Assembly (NCBI RefSeq): GCF_039555335.1
Contig: NC_092629.1
Location: forward strand, 34,845,537-34,909,536
Length of the DNA: 64,000 bases
DNA from: Amphiura filiformis
Lineage: Eukaryota; Echinodermata; Ophiuroidea; Amphilepidida; Amphiuridae
Direction: 5' to 3'
Shown: one piece after another, positions 20,260-32,560 of the stretch
Numbering within the stretch: the stretch's first letter is position 1
How the letters are laid out: every line of letters starts with the position of its first letter
Notes under the pieces: model-generated
Databases searched by the model: none
What the model was told of the DNA's origin: nothing
What the model saw: only the letters and a program-made list of their open reading frames with translations
Made by a program: the position numbers and the translations under genes

Positions 20260-21061
20260 CTGAAAGAAATAAAAAAAATTTAAAGGAAAAGATGTATACG
20301 ATTGTATGTGTATCAGCATGGGTTTACCAGGAATGTTACTCTAGACACCAGGCGGCGAGTGGCATGATGGTCGGAGAGAGCTGGCAAAACCGCTCGGCCG
20401 TATTTTCCATATATACTCGGTTAGTTTTGTGGGGTTCATTATCGAACCCCAACGGTTTTAGCTTGTATTTATATGTTATTTATTAACATAGGCCTATTGT
20501 TGCAAGTGATATTTCGAGCATTTTAAAATGTCAAAATAATACCATTCAATTACATGGTTGACAATGGAAATTTACTGAATTTAGATTGCATACCACCTGC
20601 TCTGAGCCTCTGACACTTTTAATAATATTAAACTTGAACATTCTGGCTGAACCTGAAAGTAGTAGCTAGTAGTGAGTGTACTGTACAACTCCTGTTACTC
20701 TCCTATTCTGCGAGGATTGACCGTCATTTTTATGAACATCATACACAGGTTTGACATTAAAAATTTCCATCGTAATATAATTAAACAATGGTTCTTGCAT
20801 TTTATTCAAAATCTTGGATTTGACAAAATAAACTAGGAGCGATTACCGAATAAAGTGAAGGATAAGTCATTCAAATTGTCATTTGGTATTTTTGAAATGA
20901 CAAATTTGGCAAGAAACAAAGAAAACAACAGTACTGACGAAGTTGAGCCCCATTCAAATACACGTAGCTAATTTAGATACTGTCAGTATCTAAATTGCAG
21001 ATTCGTGTAAAATGTCTTATTTTGTCTTAAATACATGACTTTCGGCTGAACCACTCACAGG

Positions 21062-23833
21062 CAGGGGCGGCGCCACAGGGGGGGCAAGGGGGGCAATTGC
21101 CCCCCCTATGATTTTCAAAAAAGAGGTAAAAGGAAGGAAAAGAGAAAGAGAAGAAGGAGAGAGAAAGAGAGGGAGAGAAAGAGAGGAGGAGAAAAGAAAA
21201 GGAGTCATTCCCTCCCTGGCCATGGTTAGAAGGAGGAAACTCCCCCTTCGGACATCTTGCCCCTTGTGAAATGCTGACCTACACGCGGTTTTAAAGTCGT
21301 TGGTTTTTATATTTTGGGCCCATTTTCGCAAATTTTCCCCATAAAAGTCACATGGCTTCTCTTGCCTTTTCTCCCAACTCATAAAGAACCTAGTTTTTTT
21401 TTTTTTCGCTACACTCGCGAATGGGCAAATTTTGTCCTTTTCTAACTGAAAAAGCATAAAAAACAGGGTTTTTTTCGCTCGCTACGCTCGCAAAGTGGTG
21501 TTTTGGGCTTTTAGTGATCATAGGTGCCGATAATCCCTCCCGTCTACGCTCCTGATTACGGCTTTCAGTTTGAAATATTTCCAACCTTAAGGCCCCCCCC
21601 CCTTTCATACAATTTTATCGTGCAAATTTATAATAAAAAAAACCCGGCATATCACATACAATGCAACTGACTTAACATACACCGCGTTGCGACCAGAGGC
21701 GTAGAGATCCGACCCGGGTGTGGGGCATAAATCCCCCCCAATATTTTGATAGGGTACCCAGCTAACCAAATAACGTTCTCAAAACGTTCTGAGAAAATAC
21801 CGTTGACGTTTTCTAGACGTTTCGATAAAACATTTTAAACACGTAATTTTGTTGAAGGTTTTTACGTTCTAAAAACGTTATTAAGAGATCGTTCTAAAAC
21901 GCCTGGCGTAAAGAACGTTTAAAAACCTTTCTTTCTGTCACCCAGGACGTATCCAGGACCTACAGAAAACGTGTCGGACGTTGGAGCACGCAATCGAACG
22001 TGATATATGAAAACGTTATAGGAACGTAAAAACGTATTGTATATTTTGTTTTTATTTTTTTTTTTCACTTATGTTACGTTTCTACTACATATTTAGAACG
22101 TTATAATGACGTATTGAAAACTTTTATTAGTACACTTTACAAAAGTACCAAAAATATCATACATAATATACAAAACTATAGGTCCGGCTTCTAGAAGAAA
22201 AACGCGGTCCATGGCAGTTTTACAGTGACCAAGTGACGAAAACTCCGGACGAAAACTGTAGTATAAACACGAGAACCGTTTGTAGTGATACGTCTACCAT
22301 GATGATGATAGTATTCACACCAAAGGTAATACGTATGACCTCAACAGTTACGTGTTCGACAGCAACAGCAGGTTCTTTATTTTACCGGCAGGAATATCCG
22401 CATGATCCCGGAAAAATATACACGATAAGCAGAAACTTGCATTACAAACACTACAACACACTTTCCGTTTTCACAGGGAAGTGGTTAGTCGGTAACACAA
22501 ATCAAGGAAAAAAACATCACTATAGGCCTACCTGAAAATGTCACTTCTTGGAAAACGTTGATGCTTTGATAATATAGAGGAATTATTCCCGGAGCCATGT
22601 GTTACAGTGAGATTCCGGCATACATAATAATGCAGTTGATACATACACGTTGTACACAGTACTGTACTGCTTTGGTGAGTGACCGTTAAGGTCAAGTTCA
22701 ACCTGTTGCATTCTTTCCATATTCTGCGTGGGTGCTATTATAGTCTTGCTCTTGAGGTCAAGACACAAAGTGAAAGTGTAGGCACATATACACCGTTTTC
22801 ATGGGACCATTTGAAATCTTTAACTTCCCTTTCACTTTTTGAAATGTTTATGCGTTCTACGTGTACATATAGGCCTATAGAACTATTTATGCATGAGTAT
22901 ATAAATACAAAATCGCAATAATTATTTAATATATTGACTCCATAGGCCTATGCAAAATGCAAATAAACGCGTCATTTGTACACGCTTATGAATAAATTAA
23001 AATCAAATTTCTACTTGTAGAATTTAAATTCTTCTTTTAGGCCTACATTCTATTGTACATTTCAATATTCTATTGATAAAGAAACGTTTAACAGACGTCA
23101 GCACAATATGTTTTGAGAAAGTTGCAGGCGAATGTTTTATACATCGTCGCGAAATAACGTTTCATTTTATAACGCTTCACAACACGCCCTGTGAACTTAC
23201 AAATAAAACGAAATTAAAGCTTCAACATTATAACCAAATCGCAACGCTTTTAAACACGCTTTTAAACACGTTTTGGAAGACGAAGACGTAAAAGACCTAA
23301 CCAGAACCTAACAAAAACGTTTTATAAACGTTTTGTGTTTGCTGGGTAGATGGTCCATACAATCATTCCCTAATGTTGATGCCTGTATGTGGGTTTCTGA
23401 ACAAAGTAACCTCATATTTGGCCATTTTAGCCTAAAAGTGCCAATTTTTTTTTCGCGCTTGTAGCGACTTTTGTTTAACTTCCACCATATTTCACTTCGT
23501 GCACATTTGTACAATGAACTTATTTTGTTGCCAAAAGGTGCTGGATTTACTAATTGAGTAGGTCCATGCCTAAAACCAGCGGGCTGAAAGTCGGGCCCGT
23601 GAATGAAATCCATAAAAATATGCGGTTGGAAAATAAATAAATAACCCGAAAAAGGTGCATCAAATGGCTTCATTTGTGCTTTCATTTTAAAATAAATTCC
23701 AAATTCTGAGGGGGCACATCCCCCTCAGACACCCTCTGTCAGCATAAGCGCGATGGGCGGCGCTGTCGCGCCGCATAACAAATTTCAAAAATTGTTTTGC
23801 CCCCCCTATCAAAATACCCTGGCGCCGCCCCTG
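21062..23833. mobile_element. Large hAT-type element with 8-bp target duplication
   Basis: Ends CAGGGGCGGCGCCA and TGGCGCCGCCCCTG are exact inverses. CTCACAGG is repeated at 21054-21061 and 23834-23841. Just inside, 'GGGGGCAATTGCCCCCCCTA' on the left and TTGCCCCCCCTATCAAAAT on the right also correspond. Its body is split by another element (21757-23348). No transposase domain was recognised, so it is non-autonomous. Confidence 0.9.
21757..23348. mobile_element. Nested element rich in AACGTT words
   Basis: It begins TACCCAGCTAACCAAATAACG and ends CGTTTTGTGTTTGCTGGGTA, imperfect inverse ends. Both ends hold many AACGTT/AAACGTT words. The host sequence is continuous across it: CAATATTTTGATAGGG on the left and ATGGTCCATACAATCAT on the right are joined near 50075-50110 (ATTTTGGTAAGGGGGATGG). 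A related short element is at 47208-47462. Inner frames are unrecognised. Confidence 0.8.
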
Positions 23834-24184
23834 CTCACAGGCTATTTTAGCACATCTATGACAAATAACAAAGGTACCAAAATCTGAATTTAGATGATTT
23901 TTACGATCGTCCGGATGAGCAAATCACTGAATGGGCCTTTAATGTACGATTTCCTTCAAATTTAAATTTGGTTATTCTTTATTCAAAATGTTGAAATAAT
24001 ATTACTGTAGTAATAATAGGCGGGAAGGGTTGCTGTCCATTTTAAGTTGAAATAACAAGGTTTAGTGAAAGAAACCCCACTGGTTATTTTGGCCATTTAA
24101 CGTGCAGTTCTATGGGAGGACATATTATCATAATTTTTAAATTATGATAATAAAATTAATATGTCAAACTTAATTGCTCTGTTG

Positions 24185-24420
24185 ACCTAGTCTTTGTCAA
24201 AGACGACTCACTATCCCTCCCGACGATCCTTGTCAAGTGGGAAGGGAGCGGCGAAGCCACGACAGCAGCGAGTCGCGAAGCGATGAGAACGACCGCGGCG
24301 ACGGGATGTCACACAAGCCGTGACATCATCAATAGCCAATCAGGAGCTTTCATTTTGGTGGGTTTTTCGGTTACCTGCCCTTTTTACGCGTATTTATTAT
24401 CGCGGATGGTCTACAGGCCA
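24185..24420. other. CpG-rich patch of unknown nature
   Basis: CG steps are concentrated at 24240-24305 (AGCGGCGAAGCCACGACAGC and onward), with a nearby inverted CCAAT box (AGCCAATCAGGAGC) and TGACATCATC. It could be a promoter or a transposon part. No exon of the LRR gene could be tied to it. Confidence 0.3.
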
Positions 24421-24459
24421 CAATGGGAGTGAGCCCCAACCCCCCCCCCCCCGGTTTGT

Positions 24460-25604
24460 GATATTTTAAGCATCTTTAAATTTCAAAATAATCCCATTCA
24501 ATTACACAGGCTGACAAAGGAAATTTACTGAATTTAGAGAATGCACAACGTTCACCACACCAAATTTTCCAAGTTCCGAGGAGGGAACATCCTCCTGCGT
24601 AGTGGATAAGGCGCGTGAAAGTCGATTCCGAGTTTATCGTCCCCCGCCCGCGTCATTTTTTGGAAACCAAAAATACCCGCGTCAAATTTTCAAAAATGCC
24701 AAAATAATTCATTATTTTCAACGTACATGTATCAGTGTTTTCACCAGTTTTAGCAATTGGAAACATATATTTTTGTGTGTAAAACATATAAATTCTTAAC
24801 TTGGAAGCAAAACCAGGCTCTTTTCTAACTTTTCTAGTCCCTACCCCATATAAAAACATGTAACATGAGTTTGGCTTTAAATCAGCACGCATTTTAGGTC
24901 AATAATGAAATCTAATGAAATAATGAAAAAGTCACCTCACCAACCTGGAAAAAAACGACGATAAACTCGAAATTGACTTTCATGGGCCTAAACAAATAGC
25001 CACTTTCACTTCTGCTTTCGATTTTGCCAAACACAATTTACCATAAAAGGCATAATACGGTACTAATAGGGAAAACTTGCCGCTCACGAAAGGCTTCACA
25101 AGTTCATCATGGACTGCTCATTTCATAAATTTTCATGTTTTTTTTTTCAAACTAAAAATTTACACACTAATACTATAGTGCCAAAATGGCCCACCAAATT
25201 GCTTAAGTTCTATTTAGCCTAGGGCCTAGGTCTTCATTTTGCAAAAGTTTCTTACTTCTCAGGGGGTATTTTATTTCATTTCTTCTAAACTTGACCCTCC
25301 CCTTCTGACTGCTCTAGACTATACTAAAATGCAGTAAACCTTTGACGAGCGCGTATTGTATTTGTAAGGATACATCGCGTATTTACTGCGTTGCACGCAC
25401 TTGTCTCTGTCTCTGATTGGCTGCTAAGGCGATATGTTGTTGCTGAGTGGAAATTTATGAATGAACTGTGCGCCGTACGCGTTGTTAGCGCCAAATTTCC
25501 AACATCACGGTAGTCACGCTCGTATTTTGATACATCGCAAACCGCTGGCGGCGCCCTTATTGCGAATAGCGAGAATTGAAATGGTCCAAAAAATATGAAA
25601 ATAC
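24460..25604. repeat. Second copy of the 18.8-19.6 kb repeat, left of the hAT insertion
   Basis: CCCATTCAATTACAC, TTTACTGAATTTAGA (as near 20540), GCAAAAGTTTCTTACTTCTC and CTTCTGACTGCTCTAGACTA match the earlier copy in order. The repeat is broken at 25604 by a transposon and resumes at 28532. Confidence 0.7.
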
Positions 25605-28531
25605 CAGACTTGTAGTGACTCGACTCGAAATGACTCGACTCGACTCGAGTTTTGGTGACTCGATGACTCGACTCGAGGCAAGGCGACTTCGACGACTTCG
25701 ACTCGAGGGTTGATGACTCGATGACTCGACTCGACTCGAAATTTGATGACTTTCGACTCGATGACTCGAGGCTTGTGACTCGAGTCAGTATGGCTGAATC
25801 GACTTTTTAAAAATGACTCGAAAATATAAATTATACCTTAAGATTTCTAATAATATCTGCATGTATTCTTCCACATATCTCAGTGTGTGAATGATTCTTA
25901 TATTTTACAAAGTGGGCTCTTACTATACCAGCTGGGAGCCTCTCTCACATCCCTACGTACATGTACTTGGTGCCAGGGTTGCCAAAAGATTTTGTTTCTT
26001 TTTCCTTTTGTTTCTTATTGTTTTGGCAACTCTTTAATTGCTTATATCTTTGGAACTGGTTGTTAAATTTCAATGGGGTTTTCTGCAAAATGCAGCTTTG
26101 TAAATGCTTTTTTCTATCCTATAAGAAACTGAAAATTTATTATTTCCGAGTTCCGACTGATTTTGCTTGATCGCATCACATATTACAAACATTATTACAT
26201 CAAACAACAAACAATTTACATGGTAACATGAATGGTCTGAGATTCAATCAATCAACATTGTTATACATTTGTACATCATCTTAAAACACATCAATGTTAA
26301 AAAATTGATCAAAGATTATTATTGATCATTGTCAGAAGTGTTTTGAGTTGATTGTCAAAAGTGGTCATCACTCATAAGTACATGTAGGTCAATTGTAGTA
26401 GTACACATACTTCAGTTCTTGTTGTTTTACACAATATTGTAAGTAATTGATTTTACATGGTGGTATTTATTCGTAACCTGTAAACAATTTAACACAGGAG
26501 TGAGAATTTGCAGGATTTTTTCTGAATTCAAATTTTGTGCTCAAATTTGTTAATTTTCAGGCTGTTTTGAGCTATTTTTGCCCAATTGTTCATTCAAGAG
26601 CGCACACCCTAGACATTCCACATAAAACCATCGCAACCAGGATCAGCTCCCCGAGTTTCGTACGGGTTACAACGAGACAAATTAGCAGTGAGTTCCTTGT
26701 CCAGGGGAATTTCAAGCTAACTCAATTTTTCACGAGAGCGTACTAGGCACCAGCCAGGGTTCGAACCCGCAACCTCTTGCACCATAGTCGAACGCCTTAT
26801 CGATTGAGCTAACTTGACTGATATTTTCAGGATTTTCCCCGAAGATTCATTCTCATGCCTGTTAATATAACAATTAATTTTGTGAGGACTTTTTTTCATT
26901 TGCAAATTGTCAAAATCCACCATTTTCGTTTTCACAGATCACCATTGTGCTAAATTTTGATATTGATTTAATGATTTTAATAAGTAAGCTTAAGAATTTC
27001 AATCTGACTTTCATAATACAATTACCTTTTTAATTTCACCTGTGCTCATTTTTTTTTTTTTTTTTTAGTCTCTTGTGAATTTAGCCCACTCATGAAATTA
27101 AAATCCTTGTAAAATAAATCCTTTTAGTTCATGGTTTGAAAGTAGGCCCTATGACATTATGGTCTATGCTGGGGGTCTGATGAGTCCCACAGAAAATCTT
27201 AGCTTTTTTCTCAAGTCTGTTGTAACCATGGTATAAGTAGCGTGCAGTGTGTTATTTGAGTGTATATCCTCACTATCCTGGCACTACAGTTTAATGTTTT
27301 GCAAATACCAGTACTTCTAATTTATTTGTGTGTTAAAAATGTACATGAATGCTACACACATGTCATTGTTCAACAGCCTGTGCACACACCCCTACATGTA
27401 TGCTACATGTCTCATTCACACAATGACTGATCACTTTATTCCCCATCCAAATACACTCCTCTACATGCTGCACACATGAAGAACTACATTGCAATGTGAC
27501 TGACTGGTGTGAGCATTTCCACCAGCCACATGTACTTCTTGTGCCCAGGCTTGGGCTTGTGCATCTGAGTCAAATGAATAGAGAGGTTCTTACCATATAC
27601 AGAAATTTGGGATGTATATGAATTTTGAAATATTAATAAAACATGGATATAATTATCCAGATGTGCATAATACGACTCGAAAGCTAAATCATTGCTAAAT
27701 ATATGTTGAAACTAGTATTGCACAGTCTGGCTGTCCATACTGTACATAGACATAGTTTTTTCACTTGCATCCCAAAATATGCCACCTTTAGGCTAGATTC
27801 ACTATGACCACCAATATTTGATCTCTTTTGTACTTGATTAATTAATTTGTTTATACCCATAATAGGACCCTTACAAGTACTTGAAGGCCCAATTTCCATA
27901 ACACTACTGGACCAGTACCCGTACTCGAGTCCCAATTTCCGTACCCATACTGTACCCACCCATGGCTCCGTGCCCGTACTCGCACCCTATTTTGGAATGG
28001 ACCCGACTGAATACTCATGGCTAGGGATCCGTACCCGTACCCTTACCCATGACCTGAAATCCGTACCCATGGCCTGGGACCCGTACCCGTAAGTACTGCG
28101 TGGTCCGGGACACGCACCCGCACCCATACTCATGGCGGGTCCTAATGGCAATACTACAAGTATGACTGATTACTGATTTCCACAATGCACTGGATGGAGC
28201 ACATAGATTCATAAATTAATATTATGTACTCTCACTGGGATTTTAATTTCAAAAAAGTACAAATTCATGCAAATTGGGCTATCAAGTTGACAGCTGGTAT
28301 CATGAGCATATAAAACGTGAAGTGACTCGAAATGACTCGACAAAATATATCCGACTCGACTCGACTCGACAGAATGGCCTGACTCGACTCGACTCGACTC
28401 GACTGAAAACTTCAAATGACTCGACTCGACTCGGACTCGAAGCCTTCATGACTCGACTCGACTCGAGACTCGAGGGCTCGATGACTCGACTCGACTCGGA
28501 CTCGACTTTCAGTGACTCGACTACAAGTCTG
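25605..28531. mobile_element. hAT-type element with GACTCGACT subterminal arrays
   Basis: Ends CAGACTTGTAGT and ACTACAAGTCTG are exact inverses. GAAAATAC is duplicated at 25597-25604 and 28532-28539. About 200 bp at each end is made of (GACTCGACT)n-like words, probably clustered binding repeats. The 2.5-kb middle holds a SINE copy and 'cccgtaccc' repeats (27890-28140) but no transposase, so it is non-autonomous. Confidence 0.93.
26592..26820 (-). repeat. tRNA-derived SINE, 3'-truncated copy
   Basis: Same family as 10243-10612: A box TAGCTCAATCGATAAGG and B box GGTTCGAACCC on the minus strand. Homology ends at CAAGAGCGCACACCCTAGAC, so the final body and tail are missing. It sits inside the hAT element. 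Confidence 0.83.
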
Positions 28532-28858
28532 GAAAATACCCTTCAGCAATATGCTCATCGGGGCTCATTCATAATTATTGCACAGACCCTGCAGGCTAAA
28601 AATACAATGCTATTTAAAATTGGGTGCAAAATTTGGAACCTTTGACTCAGCTCTACTTGTTAAAGTCTGAAGCGAAAATGCAGCTAAATTACACCAATTT
28701 ACACACCCTCCTTATCCTGTTAATAATACCAACACGTTTTTTACCAACCTGTGAAGTGATACGCATGTTTATAAGGACAAAAACAAAATTCTATGTCAAT
28801 TTTAAACTCCCGATCCCGTCAACACAGACCTATGATCCATTCTCAATCAATTATAGTG

Positions 28859-29340
28859 TAAAGCTGAATTTATACTCAATCGCTTTTGCAGAAAAGCGAT
28901 TTTCACGCATGCTCAATGTTTACTTACATTTCCAGAGCGTCAAGCCGATCAATCGATTCAAATCGCGGAGGCAAAAACGACGTCGCTTTTGCAAGTTGAA
29001 GAAATCTCAACTTCCCAGCGATATCGCTTGACACGTGAATGCGTCAACCAATCATATACAACCAACTGGATCTATTATTTTGCTGATAATTTACCTTTCT
29101 CGATTTTTAACTTTTGATGATGAATTAATTCAAAGCAATAATTATTGACAGCAACTGATGTTTTAAAAATGTATTTTGTGGCATTTCGAATATTTTAATT
29201 GCCGTCTGCAATCGCTATCGCCGTGAAAAGTATAAATGCAAAAGCGACGGGCGATGCATCGCAAAATTCGGCGATTGCAAATCGCTTTTTCAAAAGCGAT
29301 TAATCGCATCGCTCGGCGATCGAGTATAAATTCAGCTTTA
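28859..29340. mobile_element. TIR element with AAAGCTGAATTTATACTC ends
   Basis: The left TAAAGCTGAATTTATACTCA and the inverse of the right end (TAAAGCTGAATTTATACTCG) match. The repeats continue as AAAAGCGATT words in both arms. A 135-residue open frame overlapping the left end is incidental. Confidence 0.83.
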
Positions 29341-29508
29341 CTTTTAGGGCAAAGTTCTAATTTATAACCAGTCTCTGTACATCAATGGTGAACTGTGGAA
29401 GTATACGAGAGTGTTGGCATCGCAACGCAACGCTGCTGCCGGGCGCTGCTGTCAAATGGTGACAGACTCGGCTGTGTAAAATTTTTTTGAAAAAAGTTGA
29501 CCAATCAT

Positions 29509-29860
29509 TTAAAGGAGTATTTCGTGATCCTATCATCCTCTTTTTATGACATTTTTCAGTACATAGGCCTATCCACGAAAAAAGCTTATTCCCAAAATTT
29601 CAGTTGATTCCGATTTTGCGTTTGCGAGTTATGCATGATTTATGTGTATTACACTGCTCCATAGACAATGCGTTGTAATTTCGTTCTGGTGCACCAGAAC
29701 GAAATTCAAATTTTACGATATCTTTGCAAAACGAATTAATCTGCAAGAAATATTTTGTACATAAACATTATGTAGCCAGAGGTTTCCAGTGATATAAAAA
29801 TCTCAACTTTTTTTGAGAAAAGTGGGGGATGAGGCTGTGGATCACGAAATGCCCCTTTAA
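29509..29860. mobile_element. TTAA-ended MITE
   Basis: Left TTAAAGGAGTATTTCGTGATCC and right GGATCACGAAATGCCCCTTTAA are inverse. The TTAA ends suggest a TTAA-targeting (piggyBac or kolobok-like) family. The interior has an inverted pair around GTTCTGGTGCACCAGAAC at 29683-29700. Confidence 0.8.
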
Positions 29861-30257
29861 CATGTTTAAAGCGGATCATATTAGGCCTATTATAGCTTTA
29901 ACTTCAACAAATCTACCCATGTTATGTAAAATGACAGAATTGACTAACAAATGAATGAAAAGTTTAACCAATCATAATTATAACCAACAGCTGTTGGTTA
30001 TTCAGGTTAACCAACAAATGTGTGCTTCACCTTCATGGTTCTTGTTTTAACCAACAAGTTTAAACATTTTAATTCGTGTTTTAACAGTGTAACCTATAAA
30101 GTATTATAGCCTACTATCATTAATTGCTGGGTTTTTTTTAATTTTTTTATTAGGCCCTATTCACCTCCATTTTAAAGTTCTTCTGCAATTCTTGAAATAT
30201 GCACAGATAGAGAGGCTAATAGCCTATTAAACTTGATAAAGGAAATTAGAGTGCAAT

Positions 30258-30420
30258 AATTATGTGTACCCGGTACCCCCGGGTGGTTAATTATAGGGGG
30301 GCAAAGATTTTTGGCAGGCCAAAGGGGGGGAAGCATTTTATGGCAGGTCGAAAGGGGGGTCAAGCGATTTTTGGCACAGATATTTTGGGCACCATTTCTA
30401 TATTAGGGCCAATGCCCTAT
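30258..30420. mobile_element. Partial copy of the element at 30856-31333
   Basis: GTGCAATAATTATGTGTACC followed by GGGGGGCAAAGATTTTTGGC units; it ends with GGCACAGATATTTTGGGCAC, which is matched inversely near 31155-31180. Confidence 0.65.
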
Positions 30421-30427
30421 TGGTACC

Positions 30428-31905
30428 GTAAAATGGGGTAACTTTGGGCACTTTTCAGAGTTTTAAAACCACTGCTTCCAAACAAAAGCAATAATATTTC
30501 TAATTTTCTCTTTTTTATGACATTAGGGTTCCCTTCTAGGCCTAGGGTAACTTGGGGCAAATTGGGACACAGGGTAATTTGGGACAGTAATTTCGGAAAT
30601 ACTTTTATACCTTAAAATAGTCACATTTTGCCCATTTTTGCAACAAAATAACTTTGATATAATGTCTATTTATATTTCAAACCGTTTAAAAGTACCATTC
30701 TTCATTAAACAGGAACTTCTGAGGGAGATAAGCTAACACATCAAAATAAGTATTCCATTTTTTGTCATGTCTAAGCAGAGGTCACGACTTGTGGCTCAAT
30801 ATCTGAATCAATGGTCCGGATTAGTGTTTCTCAAATTAAAAATAACTTCTAAGGGTGGTGCAATAATTATGTGTACCCCGGGGGTGAATTCTCAAAATGG
30901 TCTGCCAAAATCGCTTGCCCCCCCTTTGGCCGTGCCAAAAATCTTTGCCCCCCCCTTTCGACGTGCCAAAAACCTTTGCCCCCCCCTTTTGACGTGCCAA
31001 AAAATCTTTGCCCCCCCTACACATGCAAGATTTTGGGGAACCCGAATTTAAAACCTTAAATTGTCTTAACATATAATGCGAGCGCAGCGAGCAGGAAATT
31101 TTGCATATTTGAACGTGTTCGTAGCGTTTTCCTACACCTTTTTAGGGCATAATATAGAAACGGTGCCCAAAATATCTGTGCCAAAATTGCTTGCCCCCCC
31201 TTTCGACCTGCCAAAAATCGCTTGACCCCCTTTTGACCTGCCAAAAATGCTTGCCCCCCCTTTTGGCCTGCCAAAAATCTTTGCCCCCCTATAATTCACC
31301 CCCCGGGGTACACATAATTATTGCACCACCCCTAAGCTACCCTTTCAATTAAATAAGACAAAAATTGTAACTTTTTTTCTTCGAAAATTATAAGAAAAGC
31401 TTTCTTTTAGAAATATGCCAAATTGGGGTAAAATGGGACGCCATTGATTTACTGTGTGCTAACTCAAACTGTCCCATTTTGCCCCAACAAAAAAAGTCCC
31501 ATAGTAAATCAATGGCGTCCCATTTTACCCCAGCTGTCCCATTTTACCCCAGCCTCTGTTACAGAAAAATCTTGCAGTGGGGTAAAATGGGACGCCTTAA
31601 AAGCTCTTAAAGACACCTTAATAAAATAATGAAGCCGGAAGCCGACCGGCACCAATTTTTGTGAAACGTAAGTCTACTAGACTCTTGGCGATGTACATTT
31701 TGTTTTGTAGTGGTCACTTGTCGCAAGTTGCCGGGTATTAGTATTATAGCCAAGTAAAATCTGGTGGGGCAAAATGGGACATTAGGTGGACCAATTTGCC
31801 CCACTTCCCCCTACACCTTGAAGTTGAAAAAGATTTTTAAATAATTTTGTAAGGGTGCCCTAGGGGTTAAAAATAGCCTGCCCAAAGTTACCCCGCATTT
31901 GGGGC
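30428..31905. mobile_element. TIR region with GGGGTAACTTTGGGCA ends
   Basis: GGGGTAACTTTGGGCA (about 30435) and its inverse TGCCCAAAGTTACCCC (about 31877) bound a region full of GGGGTAAAATGGGAC words, which form hairpins at 31425-31595. It contains the separate element 30856-31333. The outer boundaries are approximate. Confidence 0.55.
30856..31333. mobile_element. TIR element filled with about 28-bp tandem units
   Basis: GGTGCAATAATTATGTGTAC at the left and GTACACATAATTATTGCACC at the right are exact inverses. The inside is two opposed runs of units like GCCAAAAATCTTTGCCCCCC at 30904-31020 and 31170-31290. The open frames in it follow from the repeats. Confidence 0.85.
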
Positions 31906-32039
31906 ATTTGAACCATCCCCCGGGCAAAATATTGGGAGATTTATTCTCATCTTCTCTGGTTGGTCGAAGCAACCAAAAAAAAATCGATTTTCATATCTCA
32001 ATATATTATTGAAAAATAAGCTAAAATAACACCTTGATG

Positions 32040-32270
32040 TTTTGCAAAAGTCATTCTAGAAATCATATACTTTGAAAAACGCGCTTGATTTATTGTTGTT
32101 TACGAGTTATGTATACGTTTTACAAAAGTGTTGTTGTTTCGGCCCTCTTTACCGTTGAACATAACTCAAGAACCAAGGGACCTAAATTCTTCTACACGCT
32201 CGCTATGATCAATACAATTTTTGCCAAAGCTCACTACCATTCGTAAGATGCTGTGAACTACCAAATCGCA
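32040..32270. repeat. Interspersed repeat, inverse copy at 40.1 kb
   Basis: Words such as TTTTACAAAAGTGTTGTTGT, TTCTTCTACACGCTCGCTAT and ACTACCATTCGTAAGATGCT recur inversely at 40062-40310. Non-coding. Confidence 0.8.
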
Positions 32271-32334
32271 ACAGTTTAAAACAGTTGCCAACCTTAATAC
32301 ATTTATTCCGCTGTCGTTAGAATAATCAGCTGCC

Positions 32335-32560
32335 ATCAATGCCCCCCGGGCAATGCCCAAGGCATGCTCATACCTATATGGGCAGCGCTCAATGGACAAT
32401 ATTCATAACATCTCCCCCATTTTACCCCTGGGTAGAGAGAGGCATGTGAGGTTTAAAGCGCTTTGCCCAAGTGCACTGAACACCATGGCACCGCCGGGGC
32501 TCGAACTTGCAATCCTCCTTTTGCGAGGTAGAGCCCGTACCACTGCACCACTTTGCCCCC
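32335..32560 (-). repeat. tRNA-derived SINE, second family
   Basis: On the minus strand, the A box GTGGTGCAGTGGTACGGG and the B box AGTTCGAGCCCCGG lie with tRNA-like spacing (32553-32488). A body reading GGGCAAAGCGCTTTAAACC and GGTATGAGCATGCC follows. Confidence 0.7.

Noticed and set aside
20380..20420. TATATAT as promoter of the LRR gene
   Set aside because: An ATG exon downstream of it would leave phase 2, whereas the first exon found needs phase 0.
21017..21457. 146-residue minus-strand frame with Ser/Leu/Phe runs
   Set aside because: Arises from the purine-rich end of a hAT element; low complexity.
28624..29031. 135-residue open frame
   Set aside because: It runs across the boundary of a TIR element at 28859 and shows no domain.
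30767..31274. CRISPR-like regular repeats with open frames
   Set aside because: The units are inside an inverted-repeat transposon of an animal genome, lack unique spacers, and run in both orientations.
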